Notes: generated by a model not told the origin, from the sequence alone. A stretch of DNA of 64,000 nt from Oxyruncus cristatus (GCA_013399855.1 VXAY01005274.1:2129725-2193724); one strand, 5' to 3'; positions 34,436 to 47,700 are shown, counted from the stretch's first letter. Numbers and translations: made by a program.

Positions 34436-35609
34436 ACCAGAATTATTTTTAGCATTAGTCACATTTTAACAGTAGCAACCCAACATGGAGCTGGGGTGGA
34501 GGGGCTGCGTTTCACCCTCCCAACGCTTTTTCCTTTCCTTTCCTCCCGGTGCTGCCGAAGCACACCCTGACAACTGTTTAAGTGCATGTACACAAACCAG
34601 CCATGCCTACAAATAAACTCCAAAGCGGAAGGCGTCAGGCAGAACAGCCCTTTTCTTTTCCCCATGAGGCTCATTTGTTGATGCTCTTTCAGTGAGGGCT
34701 CAAAGCCTGCAGTGACAGTGGGGTCACCCAGTCCACAAGAGGACGTTTCCGTGGTGTTCTTGGAGTTCCCTTCAGCCTTGATTGATTCCATGAACATACA
34801 GGAGAGGAGAGAGGAACCATGTGTCCTTTTTTGCTGCTGTGTGCCATGGCAGCAGCGAAGGGGCTGAGTGATGGCTCTTATAGATGGGCTGTGTCCAGAG
34901 GGACGTTGACTGAAGGGAATTGTGGCAGGAGGAGGTGAAGGCGGCATAGGAAGGTGCACGATGAAAGAAAAGGTGAAGAGCATCTTCTCAAGCACTGGAG
35001 CCATGGGAAAGAATGCCCACAACCGCTGAAGTGTCCAGGTGAGTTTCCTTGGAGAGGGGGAACAGTGGGATAGAGTACAACTTGCAGCTAAGATCCCCGA
35101 CACTGCAGATATACAGAAGGCCAAACAGATACAGCTTTCCGGCTCTAAAAATGGACAAACATCTTCCATGATGGCAGTCCCTATGGCTACGACCAGGTGA
35201 CCATATCCTTGGAAATTCTTGTTCTACAAAACCCAGTGCAGCACAAACGACAGCCTTGCTTAACTGCTACAGGAGCCAGTGACAAACAGAGCAGATCCAT
35301 GACAGACTTGGCCAAGCAAAAGCAAGGAATACAAATTATAACATCTCCTAAGTATCTGTTATCCACCCACACAGCCACAGACAGTTCCTATTGCCACTCA
35401 GAACAACCCAAATCATTAGCAATAAAAATGTGTGCCGCGATAAATAACAATGTCTCTTCATGCAGTTCCTTTCACGCAAAGAAAAGCCATTGGTGCTCCA
35501 CAATTCATATGGCCACTGAACTTAAAGCAGCACTCCCCTCTATCTACAGACTCATACCCACAGGAACAAAGGCAAATAGCTCAAGTGTCCAACTATGGGA
35601 ATGGAGTAG

Positions 35610-35700
35610 GAGCAGTCCTGCTGGGATATGACCAGTAAGAGTCCTCAAGCCTCAGTTTCCTGACCTAAGAAATCTTCCCACAATAAGAGCAACAATAAGT
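35610..35700 (+). repeat. MIR-like ancient SINE remnant
   Basis: The segment contains the exact 14-mer AGCCTCAGTTTCCT (about 35649), a conserved MIR block. It is preceded by a degraded 'gctgtgtgacc...aagt' equivalent and followed by an A-rich 'aataagagcaacaataag' stretch matching the MIR 'ataataatag' part. Borders are approximate. Confidence 0.45.
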
Positions 35701-37772
35701 AGGGATGGGAAAAAATGCAAGTGAGTTGACAAGATTATTTCATCCTGTCAGGGACCACAAAAATTAGCCCACCATGCTGATGAGACTCTGCTAACACTAC
35801 CAGGAGTGGTGGGTGTCTGTGCATGCCCCGAAAACATCCTGATCCCTTCAAGGCACCTGCTTGTCCCAGGGCCTCCAGGAAGGACCTGAGCCCAGAAGCA
35901 CAGGGGTACAAGGCATCTGCTGACATCTGCAGCACTGCCCTTCTTGGAGACATGATGTGCTCCTGGACATCAGGTCAAGTCAGGGAAAGGAAATGGAATC
36001 TTTCCCTTTCTATGGGTCTTGGCATACCTTTATTTATCATGTAAGCATTTCATTGCCCTGTCACTTCCAAGAGGAGGTGAGCCTGGACTGCCCTTCAGGC
36101 TGGGAGCAGGAAGATGGTTCCCAGGTTATGTCTTAGCATCCTTTATGGAAACAACTGCTGAAGAGACAGTGGTGCATTGGGCTTCCCTTCCTCCGAACTC
36201 ACTGCCTCATTTTACTGCCAGTCAGTTGCTTTTTTATCATGGCCCGTGGATCCCCACCTATTCACAGAGTATATAAAAGATCAAATCACCTACTACAGAA
36301 CAGTTTACATAGTTAACAGGATCCACTAAAGGGTGTGGCTCCACCAGCAATGCCTAAGAATACACAGACTAAACCAGGTTTTAAACACTCATCAAGTGAG
36401 CCAGATTCTGATCACATCCATGGAAAGCAGTCTCTGTTCATTCTCATCTGTAGACAACTTTCTTCTGCTCACTCCAGAGTCCATACTAAACAAGGTTCAC
36501 TATGAAGTCCTACTTGGAAGAGCTCCTGGAAATGGCCACAGCAGTCTATTGCAGCAAGAAACAAATTTTTCACCTTTATTTTCCCCACTGAATATAATGT
36601 TTGCCACACCGTCTACACCACTGCATTCAAATGGCCACTTTGATATCTAGGGACCACCAGTCATGGTTCCCAACACCATTAAACCACTGGATTGTCCCTG
36701 GCACCTTGTCCAGAGGAGCACTGTGCCCAGAAGGACCGGAGAACTTGTTCCTTTTTTTGCCCACTGGCTTACACAATCTGTGGGTCCCCTACATATTCTG
36801 GAACAGGCAGCAAGTTCGAATGCCCCTGGGGAAAGGCCAAGTTTGTGTGCAAGTTAATTGCCCAAATCCCAGCATCCAAAAAAACCACAGAAGCTCCTTG
36901 GAGACAAGTCTGCTGCCTTATGAAATTATGGATGCTGCTTTACCACTTCAGTAAGTACTCGGTGTCCCCAAAAAAAGGGGAGGTTGATTAAAACAATTTG
37001 CTCTTCAGCCTTCGTCCATCTGCTAAAACACACTGATCTCTCCCTAAGAACGCTTCAGCACAAGCCAAGCCAACAGGAGCAGAGATGATGGGAAAAGCTT
37101 GGATAATTGGGCTGTCACTGCCATAAGGGAACTGTATAATCTGGGAGAGGGAAAAAAAAAGGCCTGGTGGCTGCCTGCCAGGAGGGCTGTCACAGCCGCA
37201 GGTGAGCTAATATTAGACTCTGGGAATGGAGTCAGAATGAGCGGTTTGGGCTGATCCTACACCGGCTTCCGCATGGCTCCAGAGACCGGCTCCCACTGCT
37301 CGGCCCCGCACATCGCTCCATGCTGGGATTGTGTTATCTGGGAGCTATTTTCAGGCTGTGACAATGAGAAGCAGAGAGCCCTGTGATGCCCCAGCTGAGT
37401 GGCAGCCAGCAGAGCTGTTGCCGTCACCATTTGAAATCCTCAGCACCTGTCACCTCTGGATTTGGCATCCCTCCCCCACCCCTACCGGGATGATATCATC
37501 CGCTTTTCTGACTGTATTTCAACATCTACCTGACACTGAGTTATGTAAATTCCCACAATAAAGAAAACCTCAGCAGGACACAGGGAACTTAAGGATGCTC
37601 CTGCTGTGGAAGACAGGGATCTCTACCTTTGAGTGTCTGTCTTTATCATGGCTCTGGCTGCCGATCTCCGATCTCAGCACACAGGAGGCAGACCAGATCT
37701 CATCCATGTTTGGCAAGCCCTGAGAGCTCTCTGCTTGGAAACCACTGGAGAAAAAACAGCCCTCCTGGTATT
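35701..37772. other. Unique non-coding DNA, conserved-looking centre
   Basis: No gene is recognised. Frames of 105-117 codons at 36333-36991 have no domain. The part at about 37080-37340 contains CTGTCA (37112-37117, 37187-37192; MEIS/TGIF-type), a perfect palindrome CTAATATTAG (37207-37216) and several CpG sites, and may be regulatory. Confidence 0.6.
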
Positions 37773-38070
37773 TACAGAATCACAGAATCATTTAGGTTGG
37801 AAAACAGCTCCAAAACCATCGAGTCCAACCTGTGACTGATCCCCACCTTGTCACCCAGACCAGAGCGCTGAGTGCCACATCCAGTCATTCCTTGAATACC
37901 TCCAGGGATGGGGACTCCACCACCTCCCTGGGCAGCCCCTTCCAATGCCTGACAACCCTTTCATGAGGAAATTCTTCCTGATGTCCAACCTGAACCTCCC
38001 CTGGCACAGCTTGAGGCCATTTCCTCTCATCGTGTCACTTGTTAACTGGGAGAAGTGACCGACCCCAACC
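37773..38070 (-). mobile_element. CR1 3' region
   Basis: Starts TACAGAATCACAGAATCATT. It then runs through 'ttggaaaacagctccaaaaccatcgagtccaacctgtgac', 'ccaccacctccctgggcagccccttccaatgcctgacaaccctttcat', 'gaggaaattcttcctgatgtccaacctgaacctcccctggcacagc' and 'cctctcatcgtgtcacttgtt'. This is the reverse complement of about 300 bp of CR1 3' end, with two tail units at the start. Confidence 0.97.
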
Positions 38071-40612
38071 TGGTAAAAACTTGCTTTCCTTGATTTCCCC
38101 GGGTCACCAGGGCTGTCCATAAGAAGAAATCTGCATTTTCTCCCTGTTATCCCAAGACAGGGAGGGGCTTCTGAGGGAAGCTGCAGATGCACAGAGCTGC
38201 ACTGATCTTACACCAGCACCCCACAGCTCTTGCTGCAGGTTTGTACTTAGGTTTAGGTGTCATGGTGGGTTTTCTTATTGTTTTACACACTAAAACTTTT
38301 TTTTAAGTGGAGGAGGTCATTTGAAAAGTATCTCATTTTCAGGCTTGGACAAAGATTTGAGCTTTAAAGGCATGCTGGAGTGGCTGGTGCTTAATAAAAA
38401 TTAGTGTGGGCTAAGGTAAAGAAGACAGCTCTCACTTTCAGCCTGGCAGCTCAGACACAGGTATGTCACTGAGCTGCCTGGGATTTCCAGGGAAGAATTC
38501 TCTTGCCTGAGGATTGTCCTACAGCACTACCCACACAATCAGAAGAAAAGCAATAGTTTGTTATAGAAACCAGTGTGTTCAGATCCCACAGAAACTGTCC
38601 CAATACCCAGCTGTTGCCACTGGAGTATTGCAGAGGCCAAGATTCCCTGGCACTGATTCTGGACAAAGATCAAGTGCTGGATTTGTGGGACTGACTCTGT
38701 GCTATAGAAATGGGAAGACTTCTCATGGCCAAAGCTGTCCAGGTAAAATGCAGGAGACCAAAACCAAAATACTCAATGGGGCTGGGAGCAGCAGATTGAG
38801 AGCGGCTTTCAGTCTCAGAGACGTCACTTTGGAGGGTTTGGAAGATCCTTGCAAGGTTACAGCAGAGCTGGTTAACTCAGGAAAAAGAAAACAAGTCAAT
38901 GAAAGTTTGCAACTTAATTGTCCCTAGAAGATGTGAGGGGTTTTTTTAACAAAATGACATTACACACATTGGCCTGAGCTGCTGTTTGTGGGAAGGACCT
39001 GGAAGTACCACAGTGACTGGCATTTCATTTGTTTACTCTAAGGCTCAGCAATTGTGTTAACCAAGGAAACTAATTTTTATTGTTCTTTATTCAGTCCTCA
39101 ATTATTTTACACACACTTCATGTGAGGAGCTTTCTAATGAGCCTGACAGAATAACAGCTATTTTCCAAAATGAAAAATCTACTTCTTGTTCAAACCAGGA
39201 CAACCAAGGAAGGAGATCCCGTGGGCTGCAGGACCTCTGACTGCAATCCAACCACTGCCTCATGAATAGCCAAATTCAGCACAAGCTCCCCAGTCTCCTG
39301 TCCTGGGAGAAGAGAGGGCAAAAAAGGCAAGCAACAGCCTGCGTCTTTGGAGAGCTCTACTCTCCCACACTGCATTTCCACAGGGATGCTGTGCTGGACT
39401 GATGGAGCACAGTCGTGCCTTGCCTGCCCTCAGTTACAGTATGTTTCACGCTTCCCCAAGGAAACATAGAATTTTTCTAATTAAGCATTAAAGTGATTCA
39501 ATTATGAGGAATGCTCTCTTGTGGGGCTAAAGTCTATCCCAGACAAGAGTACAGCAAGGCTTTGGACAGTTCTGGGGAGGCTTTGCTGACCGGTGGGTCA
39601 AGAAACAGCACATCTCCAAAATGGGATTTTTTTTTTTCACTTATGAAAAGCGCTGAAATGTGCTCTCTGAAAGTGCAAAAGGCAGCAGAAAAACTAGAGA
39701 AAATGATACAGACAAGGAATGAGAGACACAGACAGGCTTCCTGAGCTGCAGAAGAGGGGCCAAGCAAAAGCACACACACGAGGATTTCAGGTTGCTGGGG
39801 CTGTTAGTGGTGGTGCTGCCCCAGGGCCTTCCAATCTGGCATGGGCAGGACAAGGTTGACTTTTAAGCAACATGACAGAATGGCTTTTGTCAACACATTC
39901 CTCATAACAAATCTCAAACCCCTTGATGAGACTTGCTAATTGGCACATCCAACTACTGTGACTGGCAGCTGTCAAGCCAACACAGCCCAGTGTCAGCTCT
40001 GCGAGGCAACCAAAGTGAAAAACATTCCACAACTCATAAAAGTTGCATAATTATTTTTATCTTGAAAACAAACAGCCCCCCTACCCACAGGGCTGCTGTC
40101 CCTGACGTACCTGCTCTGTGGTGGCTGCAGCCCTGCCTGGCTGTGCTGCCCAGTCCAGTCCCAGGAGAGGCTGCTGGTCCCACTGGGGCCAGGCTGCAAT
40201 GGACTGTTCAGAGAGAACAGCTACTCCATTACAGGAATAAAATAAATAGTAAAAAACCCATTACAGACACAGTCTAGACAAACGCAGCCACCTTCCAGGC
40301 CTCCCTTCCCTCCCATCTAGTCCATTTGCCTTCACACACTCCAGCTGGCCTGTCCAACATCCCTTCCTGGTCTGCTGCTCTGTGCTTAGGCTGTCTCCAT
40401 TTGTTTAAGTGTTGGGGGAGCTCCTTCCCAGCCAGCACCACGCACTCGCAGGGACGGTGGCAGCACGGACAACCAGCCCCACAACTGCAGCTCCTGGTGC
40501 CAGGGCTGAGCCAGCATTATCCTGCCTGGAGAGGGTCTTGGGAAGCACAGAGCTGGGGCAGGTTGAAGCTCAGTCCAAAACCTCACCAAGAAACTGAATA
40601 ATCTGCAGGATT
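38071..40612. other. Unique non-coding DNA between inverted CR1 copies
   Basis: No gene is recognised; the longest frame (plus, 38514-38927, 137 codons) has no domain. It forms the loop between two opposite-strand CR1 copies of the same terminus type. Confidence 0.65.
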
Positions 40613-41399
40613 GATGGGCGAAGGCCAGTGGTATGAGGTTGAACAAGGTCCAGTGCCAGGTCCTGCCCTTGGGTCACAACAACCCTGTGCACAACAACTC
40701 CGGGCCTGGGGCAGGGAGGCTGCAAAGCTGCCCAGTGGAGAAGGGCCTGGGGGTGCTGGTGACAGCAGCTGAACGTGACCCAGCAGTGTGCCCAGGTGGG
40801 CAAGAAGCCAGTGGAGTCCTGGCCTGTATCAGCAGTAGGGTGGCCAGCAGGACCAGATTGTCCCTCCGTGCTGGGCACTGCTGAGGCACGTCAAGTCCAG
40901 TTCTGGACACAGTCCAGTTCTGCAAGAAAGACAGAAGAGGAGCTGGAGAGTGTCCAGAGAAGGGAACGGAGCTGGGGAAAGGTCTGGAGAGTCAGTCCTA
41001 TGAGGAGTAGCTGAGGGAGCTGGGAGGGCTCAGCCTGGAGAAAAGGAGGCTCAGGGGGGACCTTCTCACTCTCTGCAACTCCCTGACAGGAGGGTGGAAC
41101 CAGGTGAGGATCAGGCTCTGCTGCCAGGGAACAAGGGACAGGCCAAGAGGAAATGGCCACAAGCTGTGACAGAGGAAGTTCAGGTTGGACATCAGGAAGA
41201 ATTTCTTCACTGCAAGAGTTGTCAGACATTGGAATGAGCTGCCCAGGGAGGTTGTAGAGTCACTATCCCTGGAGGTGTTCAGGAAATTACTGGATGTGTC
41301 ACAGAGTGCTCCAGTCTGGTTGACAAGGTAGGGATGGCTCACAGGTTGGACTCAATGATCTTGGAGATCTTTTCCAATGTAAATGATTCTGTGATTCTC
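40613..41399 (+). mobile_element. CR1, longest copy, with ORF2 C-terminal remnant
   Basis: This about 790-bp sense copy starts in the 3' part of ORF2. Translation from 40633 gives NKVQCQVLPLGHNN and further on VEKGLGVLV and CISSRVASRT. These match the conserved tail of CR1 reverse transcriptase (the 'KCKVLHLG..N' and 'EKDLGVLVD' blocks). After about 40790 the match changes frame (QQCAQVGKK in another frame), so the ORF is frameshifted and dead. Catalytic RT motifs lie upstream and are absent. The 3' untranslated part runs to TTGGACTCAATGATCTTGG and ends ATGATTCTGTGATTCTCT. Confidence 0.97.
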
Positions 41400-41557
41400 T
41401 AAATATTCATGCAGGCAGCATACCACGAGCTGCCTGTCACTGCTCTATGCCGTAAGCACAGCTACCTCTGCCATGGGGACAAGACCCTATGACAGAAATC
41501 TCTGCCCCGCCTCAGATCCAGACTCTGCAGAATTCAAAACTGCATTTAACTGACAAT

Positions 41558-41710
41558 AGTGGTGAGGAATTGAACAGGTTGTCCAGAGAGGTGGCAGGTG
41601 CCCCATCCATAAAAACATTCAAGGCCAGGGTGGACAGGTCTCTGAGCAACTGACCTAGTTGAAAATGTCCCTGCTCTTGGCCTTCTCAGCAGACAGGTTG
41701 GACACAGCAA
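41558..41710 (+). mobile_element. CR1 fragment, second subfamily
   Basis: Starts GTGGTGAGGAATTGAACAGG. It continues 'ttgtccagagaggtggcaggtgccccatcc', 'aaacattcaaggccagggtggacagg', 'ctctgagcaactgacctagttg' and 'aaaatgtccctgctc'. It lacks a clean 3' tail and decays after about 41700. Its terminus type differs from that of the copy ending at 41399, so it is a separate insertion. Confidence 0.9.
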
Positions 41711-44700
41711 GCTCAAACCAAGAGCCAGCACCACAATGGATGCCCTTCCCAAACTCCTCCTCCACTGTTTAACTGAAGCTTGATGAAAAAAAGTAAATTT
41801 TTTTTACATTTCCAAATCATCAGGGGAAGTGGGTTTCCGTCCTGGGTGGTGGGCTGACTCAGAGTGTCCTATGTTCCCACAGCTTCAGGGCACCAGCTCC
41901 CATGGGAGCAGAGCCCAGAGGGCTGTGAAACAAGTGTATAGCAGTAGGTGACCTTCCATGACCCAGATAATTTGTGCCCTACTTTACTTAATCCCTGGAA
42001 ATCCTGGACCATAACCTCAGGACCTGCCTTCAGCACACTGTGCTAAAATTAACCCAGACTTTTTCCAATGAGGTTTACAGACCTCAGCCATGTATTTCTC
42101 TCCTCAGACGCTTTGCAATTTAACTGTTTCCAGCCCAGAAAGAAGAACCACCCCTGTGGTTCCCTGGGGGAACAGGATTCTGGGGCAGCATCAGTGTTGT
42201 CTGGTTGAACTGTAAGAGGTGAAGGCCTCGGTTTTGCCACCCGCAAATGGAGATGTTGATCCCCTTCTTCATAAAGCATCCTATGTACCCCAGATGAAAG
42301 TGTGAGGAAATGTCTAAGTATAATTACCATGGAAGAAGTTGAGGACAGGAAAGACTCTGATTGTTACTTGGGAATAATCAGCGATCCTTGCAGATACATC
42401 CTCTCACCTAGTTCTCTTTGTGTCCATACACATATCTTGGCTTGCTGCTCCAAATTTGCACCTCTGTGTCCCCTAGGCAGGACAGAGACTGGCTTTCCAT
42501 CCAGCTGGAGAAAATCTGGTGGCCGAGAAGCGCGTGTTCTCTTACCCTCAGCAGGAAGCAGATGCCATGTTCTCAGGCAGGAAGATGCATCCTCAAAAGG
42601 GATGAACTGTATCAAATGAACAGTTCAATATAATTTGGCCCAGGTTCAGCTGACCTAAATTCTGCCTAATTTACCACCCTAGTGTGGTCCGTGGGAAGAC
42701 CCACAGCTTTCAGCAGCATCTGCCAACAGCAAACATCAGACAGAGACAAAGGTGGAAATTAGGGCATCTGAATCTGGGCCAGCACTCTTCAGTCCTGAGA
42801 TCCCATCCTTCCCTGTGGTCCTGTCCCTGCCTGTCCTGTCCCTCAGTCATTCACCATCCTGAGGATTCTGGATATTATTCTGCTTCTAAAGTTGGACCAA
42901 CAGCAAGAAATTGAGAGGTGAAAGAGCAGCCTTTTGGGAGAGAGAAAAGGAGAGGGAGCCCATCAGCATCGCGAAAATGACATCAAAAACGTGGTGTAAG
43001 AGAAGATGAAAGACTGAAACCTCGTTCACTCACTTTGTTAACCAAGAGCCTCCTGCCATGGTGTTTAATCCAGGCTGTGGTCCTGACTGCAAGGCTGCTC
43101 ACATCCAGAGCTGCTGCAGTTGCGAATGTGCAAACATGCAGCAAAAGGTAAATCCAAGAGCGGTGACCCATCAGCCAGCACGACACGTGCATCGTTAAGG
43201 CTGCCTGTGTGCAGCCTTCGTGGCTGTGCTCATCTCCTCTCCCTGTGCATTACAAGGCCAGGCCAGCACGTGATGGAGAGCTGGAACTTCAGCTGAAAAT
43301 CAGGAGCTACAATTCACAAGCAAATTGTTTCCCCATTCATTATTCATCCATTTCAAGCAGTGCACACTAGTTTTGCTGCCACTTCGCTGCGTTTCAATCA
43401 TTTGCAGTAAAGCAAATCAATCATTTACATGACTTACTATTTGGTTCATCCTACACACAGCTAAAAAAGACAAGGGCTCTCCTTGAATGAGGACAGCACA
43501 CCACTCGAATGAGGCTGACAAGAACAGGATCTCTTTGGCTCATCTCCTGCCACTCACTGACAGCAATTTAGAAAGGTCTGTTTGACAGTAATTTCCTCTT
43601 TACATTCTTATTCTGCCTGACTGTAAAACTACCAGTGCAGAAACAAAACCGTTCAGAAAAAGACAATCAACCCTTGGAACCAGGTGCCTCTCAATTTACC
43701 AGCTGAGATTTGCGACAGTTTTTTTTGAGCAAAAGCAGGGAAGACCACAGGCTCCATGGCATGCTGCCAGAATGGGTCATACCTCCTGGGCATCATCCAC
43801 TCTTCCCAGGGGTGCTGTGACTTTTAAGTACACAGTACCACCAGGATGTCCCTCCTATATGGGGGGTACTGGCAGCACCAGAAAGCTGCGTGGATGGTTT
43901 GCAGTGCTTGTTTGGGGACAATTATTGGACTCACTGTTCAAGGCACTCTCAGCCCTGGGCTCAGTTACATGTGGAGGGATGAGTTTTGGAGCCTGACACA
44001 TATTCCACAGATGCATCTCCCTGCTACAGAGTCTTTCTGATGCTTTATTATTCTTGAGATCTCACCTCTTGCAATCTTCTACCCAGGCACTAAGCCACTC
44101 TGCTGCTGAGCTGCCAGAGGATTTACTTATACATTTCTTCTCCTTGGAACAGTCTCAAAATCTGTGTCAGTCATGATCACCCTCAAATTCCACATCAGGC
44201 AGCTTTCCTCACCTACCTGGAAATGTTATTATTTTAACCTGCTGCCATAAAGAGACAGATTGGAATCAATTTTAGATCAAGCTATTTAAAATATCACATC
44301 CTCCTTTTCAAATCTGACTAACTGCAGGCCACACACCCCCGTCGAGATGCCTGAACTGCTGGTGCACATCGTGGGCATTAATCCCCATCCTCTACAGGTT
44401 ACACCTACAGAAGTGAATGATTGTGTGTAAAAACTTAGCCCTTCAGTTGTGATGTTTCAACAAGGAGAAAAATTACAACAGGGGAAGGAAATGGCTGAGA
44501 TTATGAGAAAACATAAAATCAGGGATTAGATGGGAGGACAGAAAGCCTTGCAGGAGGTCAGCTCCTCACAGACATGCTGCCAAAGGGCTGAATGCTCTCT
44601 CTGAATGTAAATAAGATGATGCACAAACAGGACTGGGGAAGCCAGTCTGTTCTAATGCAGGTGAGATTGAGGTGAGCAGGAAATCCCCTCTGAGTATGCA

Positions 44701-47700
44701 AGAAATCATTTTCATCACAGCTCTGGCTGTGCCTCTATAGCCCAGTACATATGGAATTACATATACTAAGGAACACGTGCTACCCACCAAGGGGAGAGGG
44801 TCCTTCAACAACATCAGGACCTTTACTGCATCTTTTTTGATACAGTTGGGGATGCAAATCCTTTCTCCTCTGCCTCCACCCCCCAACAAGCAGCTCTACC
44901 AGACATCTCTCTATCTATAGCTGCAGAGGTTGTCAGATTAATCCTAGCCCTTTTCAAAAAATCCGCCCACGATATTTTCCCCTTAGAGACTTGTGTGTCT
45001 GCAAATGTTCCGTGTGGCTGCGAGTTCACATCCCTGAAACATGAGCTGCAAAGGGAAAAGACACTGCAGGCCTGATCACAGCACTGACACCACGTTACCT
45101 GTGCAGTGCATCTGCAGGAGGGAGAGGTCGGGGACCTTCCCTTTGGCTGTCGTGTCTCATCTCCTCAGCATTGCCAGAAAATACCTTGGAGGTCCACAAA
45201 GAAACAATGGGGATGAGATAAATAACAGGAGACTCAGCAATGAGTAGCAGAAAGTACCTCTTAACATACACAGAGAAGGAATATGAAAGAGAGCAGAGGA
45301 TGCTTTCCTTGCTTGCTTAACTTCAAGACAGACAGTAAGGTTAAAGAGATTTCTTATTCAACCTTTTTCTTTGCCCTTTTCAATAAAAATATTCTGGTTT
45401 GCTTCTGACATTCTCCTTGTCAGAGCACAGCGAATCAGGAGTACAACACCACCACTTTGTCTTCTGTACTCAGGAGAAGCAAACAGGGAAGAGAGGCTTT
45501 AAAAAACCTGCCCAATTCCAGACTTCCTTTAAGTGCTGTGAAGAAGGACACAAGGATCAGAGCATCTACTCTTTCCCCAGTCACCTTCAACATGAGGCAC
45601 ACAGCAGGCTGTAGGGTTCAATCCCAACTCTTGCATTCACTGGAGGAAAATGACTGATTTATGGGACTGTGGCGTTGCTTCTAGGCCAAACACAACCAGA
45701 GGCTCAGCACTGAGATGTCTCATAAAGCATTAGCCTGGCTCTCTTTTCTGCAGGCCTTCTGTTTGTGCAGGCGGGAGGCACTTCCTCTGTGCTTTGCTGT
45801 GCTTGGCAGCATCTTGGGAATGCTAAGTCAGGCAGATTGCCTTTCAGGCATGGGAAGATTTCGGCTGAAACCATAAATAGATTGTACGTCTTCATCCGCG
45901 GCTTATGCGGAGCTTATCAGCACACAAACAACATGGGGGGAAAGCTCAGCTCCATCACCCACACCCTGAAGGGGCTCTTCTGAGGGACCTGCACGAGCCC
46001 ACATGAAACCTGGACGCCCCCAACTGTTCCCAGAGAGGGAGGCACAGCACAGGCCACATGCCAGGCAAACCACAGTTTGCTGGACCCAGTGGAAGGGCTG
46101 ATATCTCCAAGCCCAGGAAAGGCACTAATACATCCACTAGTACGTGATCAGCTGTGCAAAGGACCGTGCTGGTAAGACACGATATGGTAACTTTACTTAC
46201 TGAGAAGTTATAGGTACTTGGTGCATCGATTTTCCTTGTCAGCATGGGAAGTCTGGAGAGCCTGAATATCTAAGAGCACTCCTGCATATGCACTGTTTCT
46301 AGAGGCAGTTACTCTCCTCAGATCCAGGCATGAAGGCAGGGCTATTTCTGACTCCTTGAGTAACAAATGATTACCCATGTCCTCCCCTCTGATGACAGCT
46401 CATCCTAATTTTCTGCATCCATGTTACACGTTATATCTCCCTTGTCCTCTTCTCAGGCCCAGTGGGGTCCTACAGTTCATGTTGAGAGGGATCCAGTGGT
46501 TTCCCCAAGGAGGAGGTGGCTGATGAACAGAAGAGATTACAGAGAGCACCTAGAGGCTCGTAGAGGTTGGATACTGGAGGAGACTCAGGACAGGGAGTCA
46601 CCAGAGGCAGCAAATTCCTTTCCTCAAAGTGTTTTTCACCTTTCTGTTTCTTTCCCTGGTCTCACCCACCGGCTCCTTGCATCCCAATCCACAGTTCTCA
46701 GTCCCTTCTCTGGCATTGCATGTTGCTCTTCCAGCTTCTCCCAGCAATTTACTCCAGACATTCCTCACAAATATTTTTTTCCCCTTCAGAAGGCATTAGG
46801 AAAACACATGAGGGAAAGCAGAGAAACCAAGTCTAAACAAATCCAGGGCACTTCAATCTGAACTTGAGATCACTGACACTTTGCCATCAGTCTTTCCAGC
46901 CTCCACCCTTTCAGCTGAACGCTTCCATTTCAGCTGCAAGCTCTTTGGGGCAACAATGTCTTTTTTATTCCGGCCTTAACGCATTCTTTGGGGAATGATT
47001 AAAGTCTGGAGTGGGTAGAAATACAGACTTTTTGGAGTTTACAGAAGCCCAGAATCTCCTTCTCTCATATTCCATAGGCGACTCAATGGTTGCATGTGAA
47101 AGGAGCAAGAGCTTGAGCTGAGCAACTGGCCAACTTAGGGCATGGCAGCTCACACACACCATCTGGAGCAAATCATAACAGTTTGGAGCTGGAAAGTGCC
47201 AACTGGCACAAGCTCAGACCCAGCCCCAAAAGCCACGAGTGCAGCTCTGTCAGTGAAGACCAGGCAGTCAGGGGAGCTCCCTTGGCTTGAGCTGGATACT
47301 CTTGGAAAATGGATCTGCTGCAACAGAGCACCAGAGGGGCTGTCCATGTGCTCCATTCCAAACCCTAGCAAAGGTTGCTCAGCTCAGAGGTTCCAGCAAA
47401 CTCTGCCATTTCACCTCTTGTCAAGGAATCACCTCCAGTCTTTTGCTGAACAGATGTTTGAAAGCAAACGTGAAGTGCCAAGGGTCCGATGCTTAAGTGG
47501 TGGCTGACAGGTTTCCAGGTTGTCTCACGGAAGCTTGGCTTGATGCCATAGGGGCATATGCACCAGAAACTCAGAGGCTGAGCTTGCTGGCCAGGCTGTA
47601 GGCAGCCCTGGCTTTGGACCACAGCCAGACCCTCCTCTTCAGCTTCCTCTGCTCTCTCCCCCACCCCAGCTCCCAGTTTTCTTCCCTCTTTTCAGACCAT

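Larger units (their letters stand above)
30591..35609. other. Unique non-coding DNA
   Basis: No gene is recognised. The longest open frame in the window (minus, 34459-35169, 236 codons) lies here. It is Ser/Pro/Cys-rich without a recognisable domain and is treated as chance. Regulatory candidates at 30763, 32723-32960 and 34422 are listed separately. Confidence 0.6.

Noticed and set aside
34459..35169. 236-codon minus-strand open frame, the longest in the window
   Set aside because: No recognisable domain, no signal peptide or compositional coding signature, and no convincing splice context. One frame of this length is plausible by chance in 64 kb at this base composition.
44754..44766. ACATATACTAA followed by GGAAC, resembling part of U6 snRNA
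   Set aside because: Only about 11 contiguous bases match; the rest of the U6 sequence and any upstream promoter elements are absent. Treated as coincidence.
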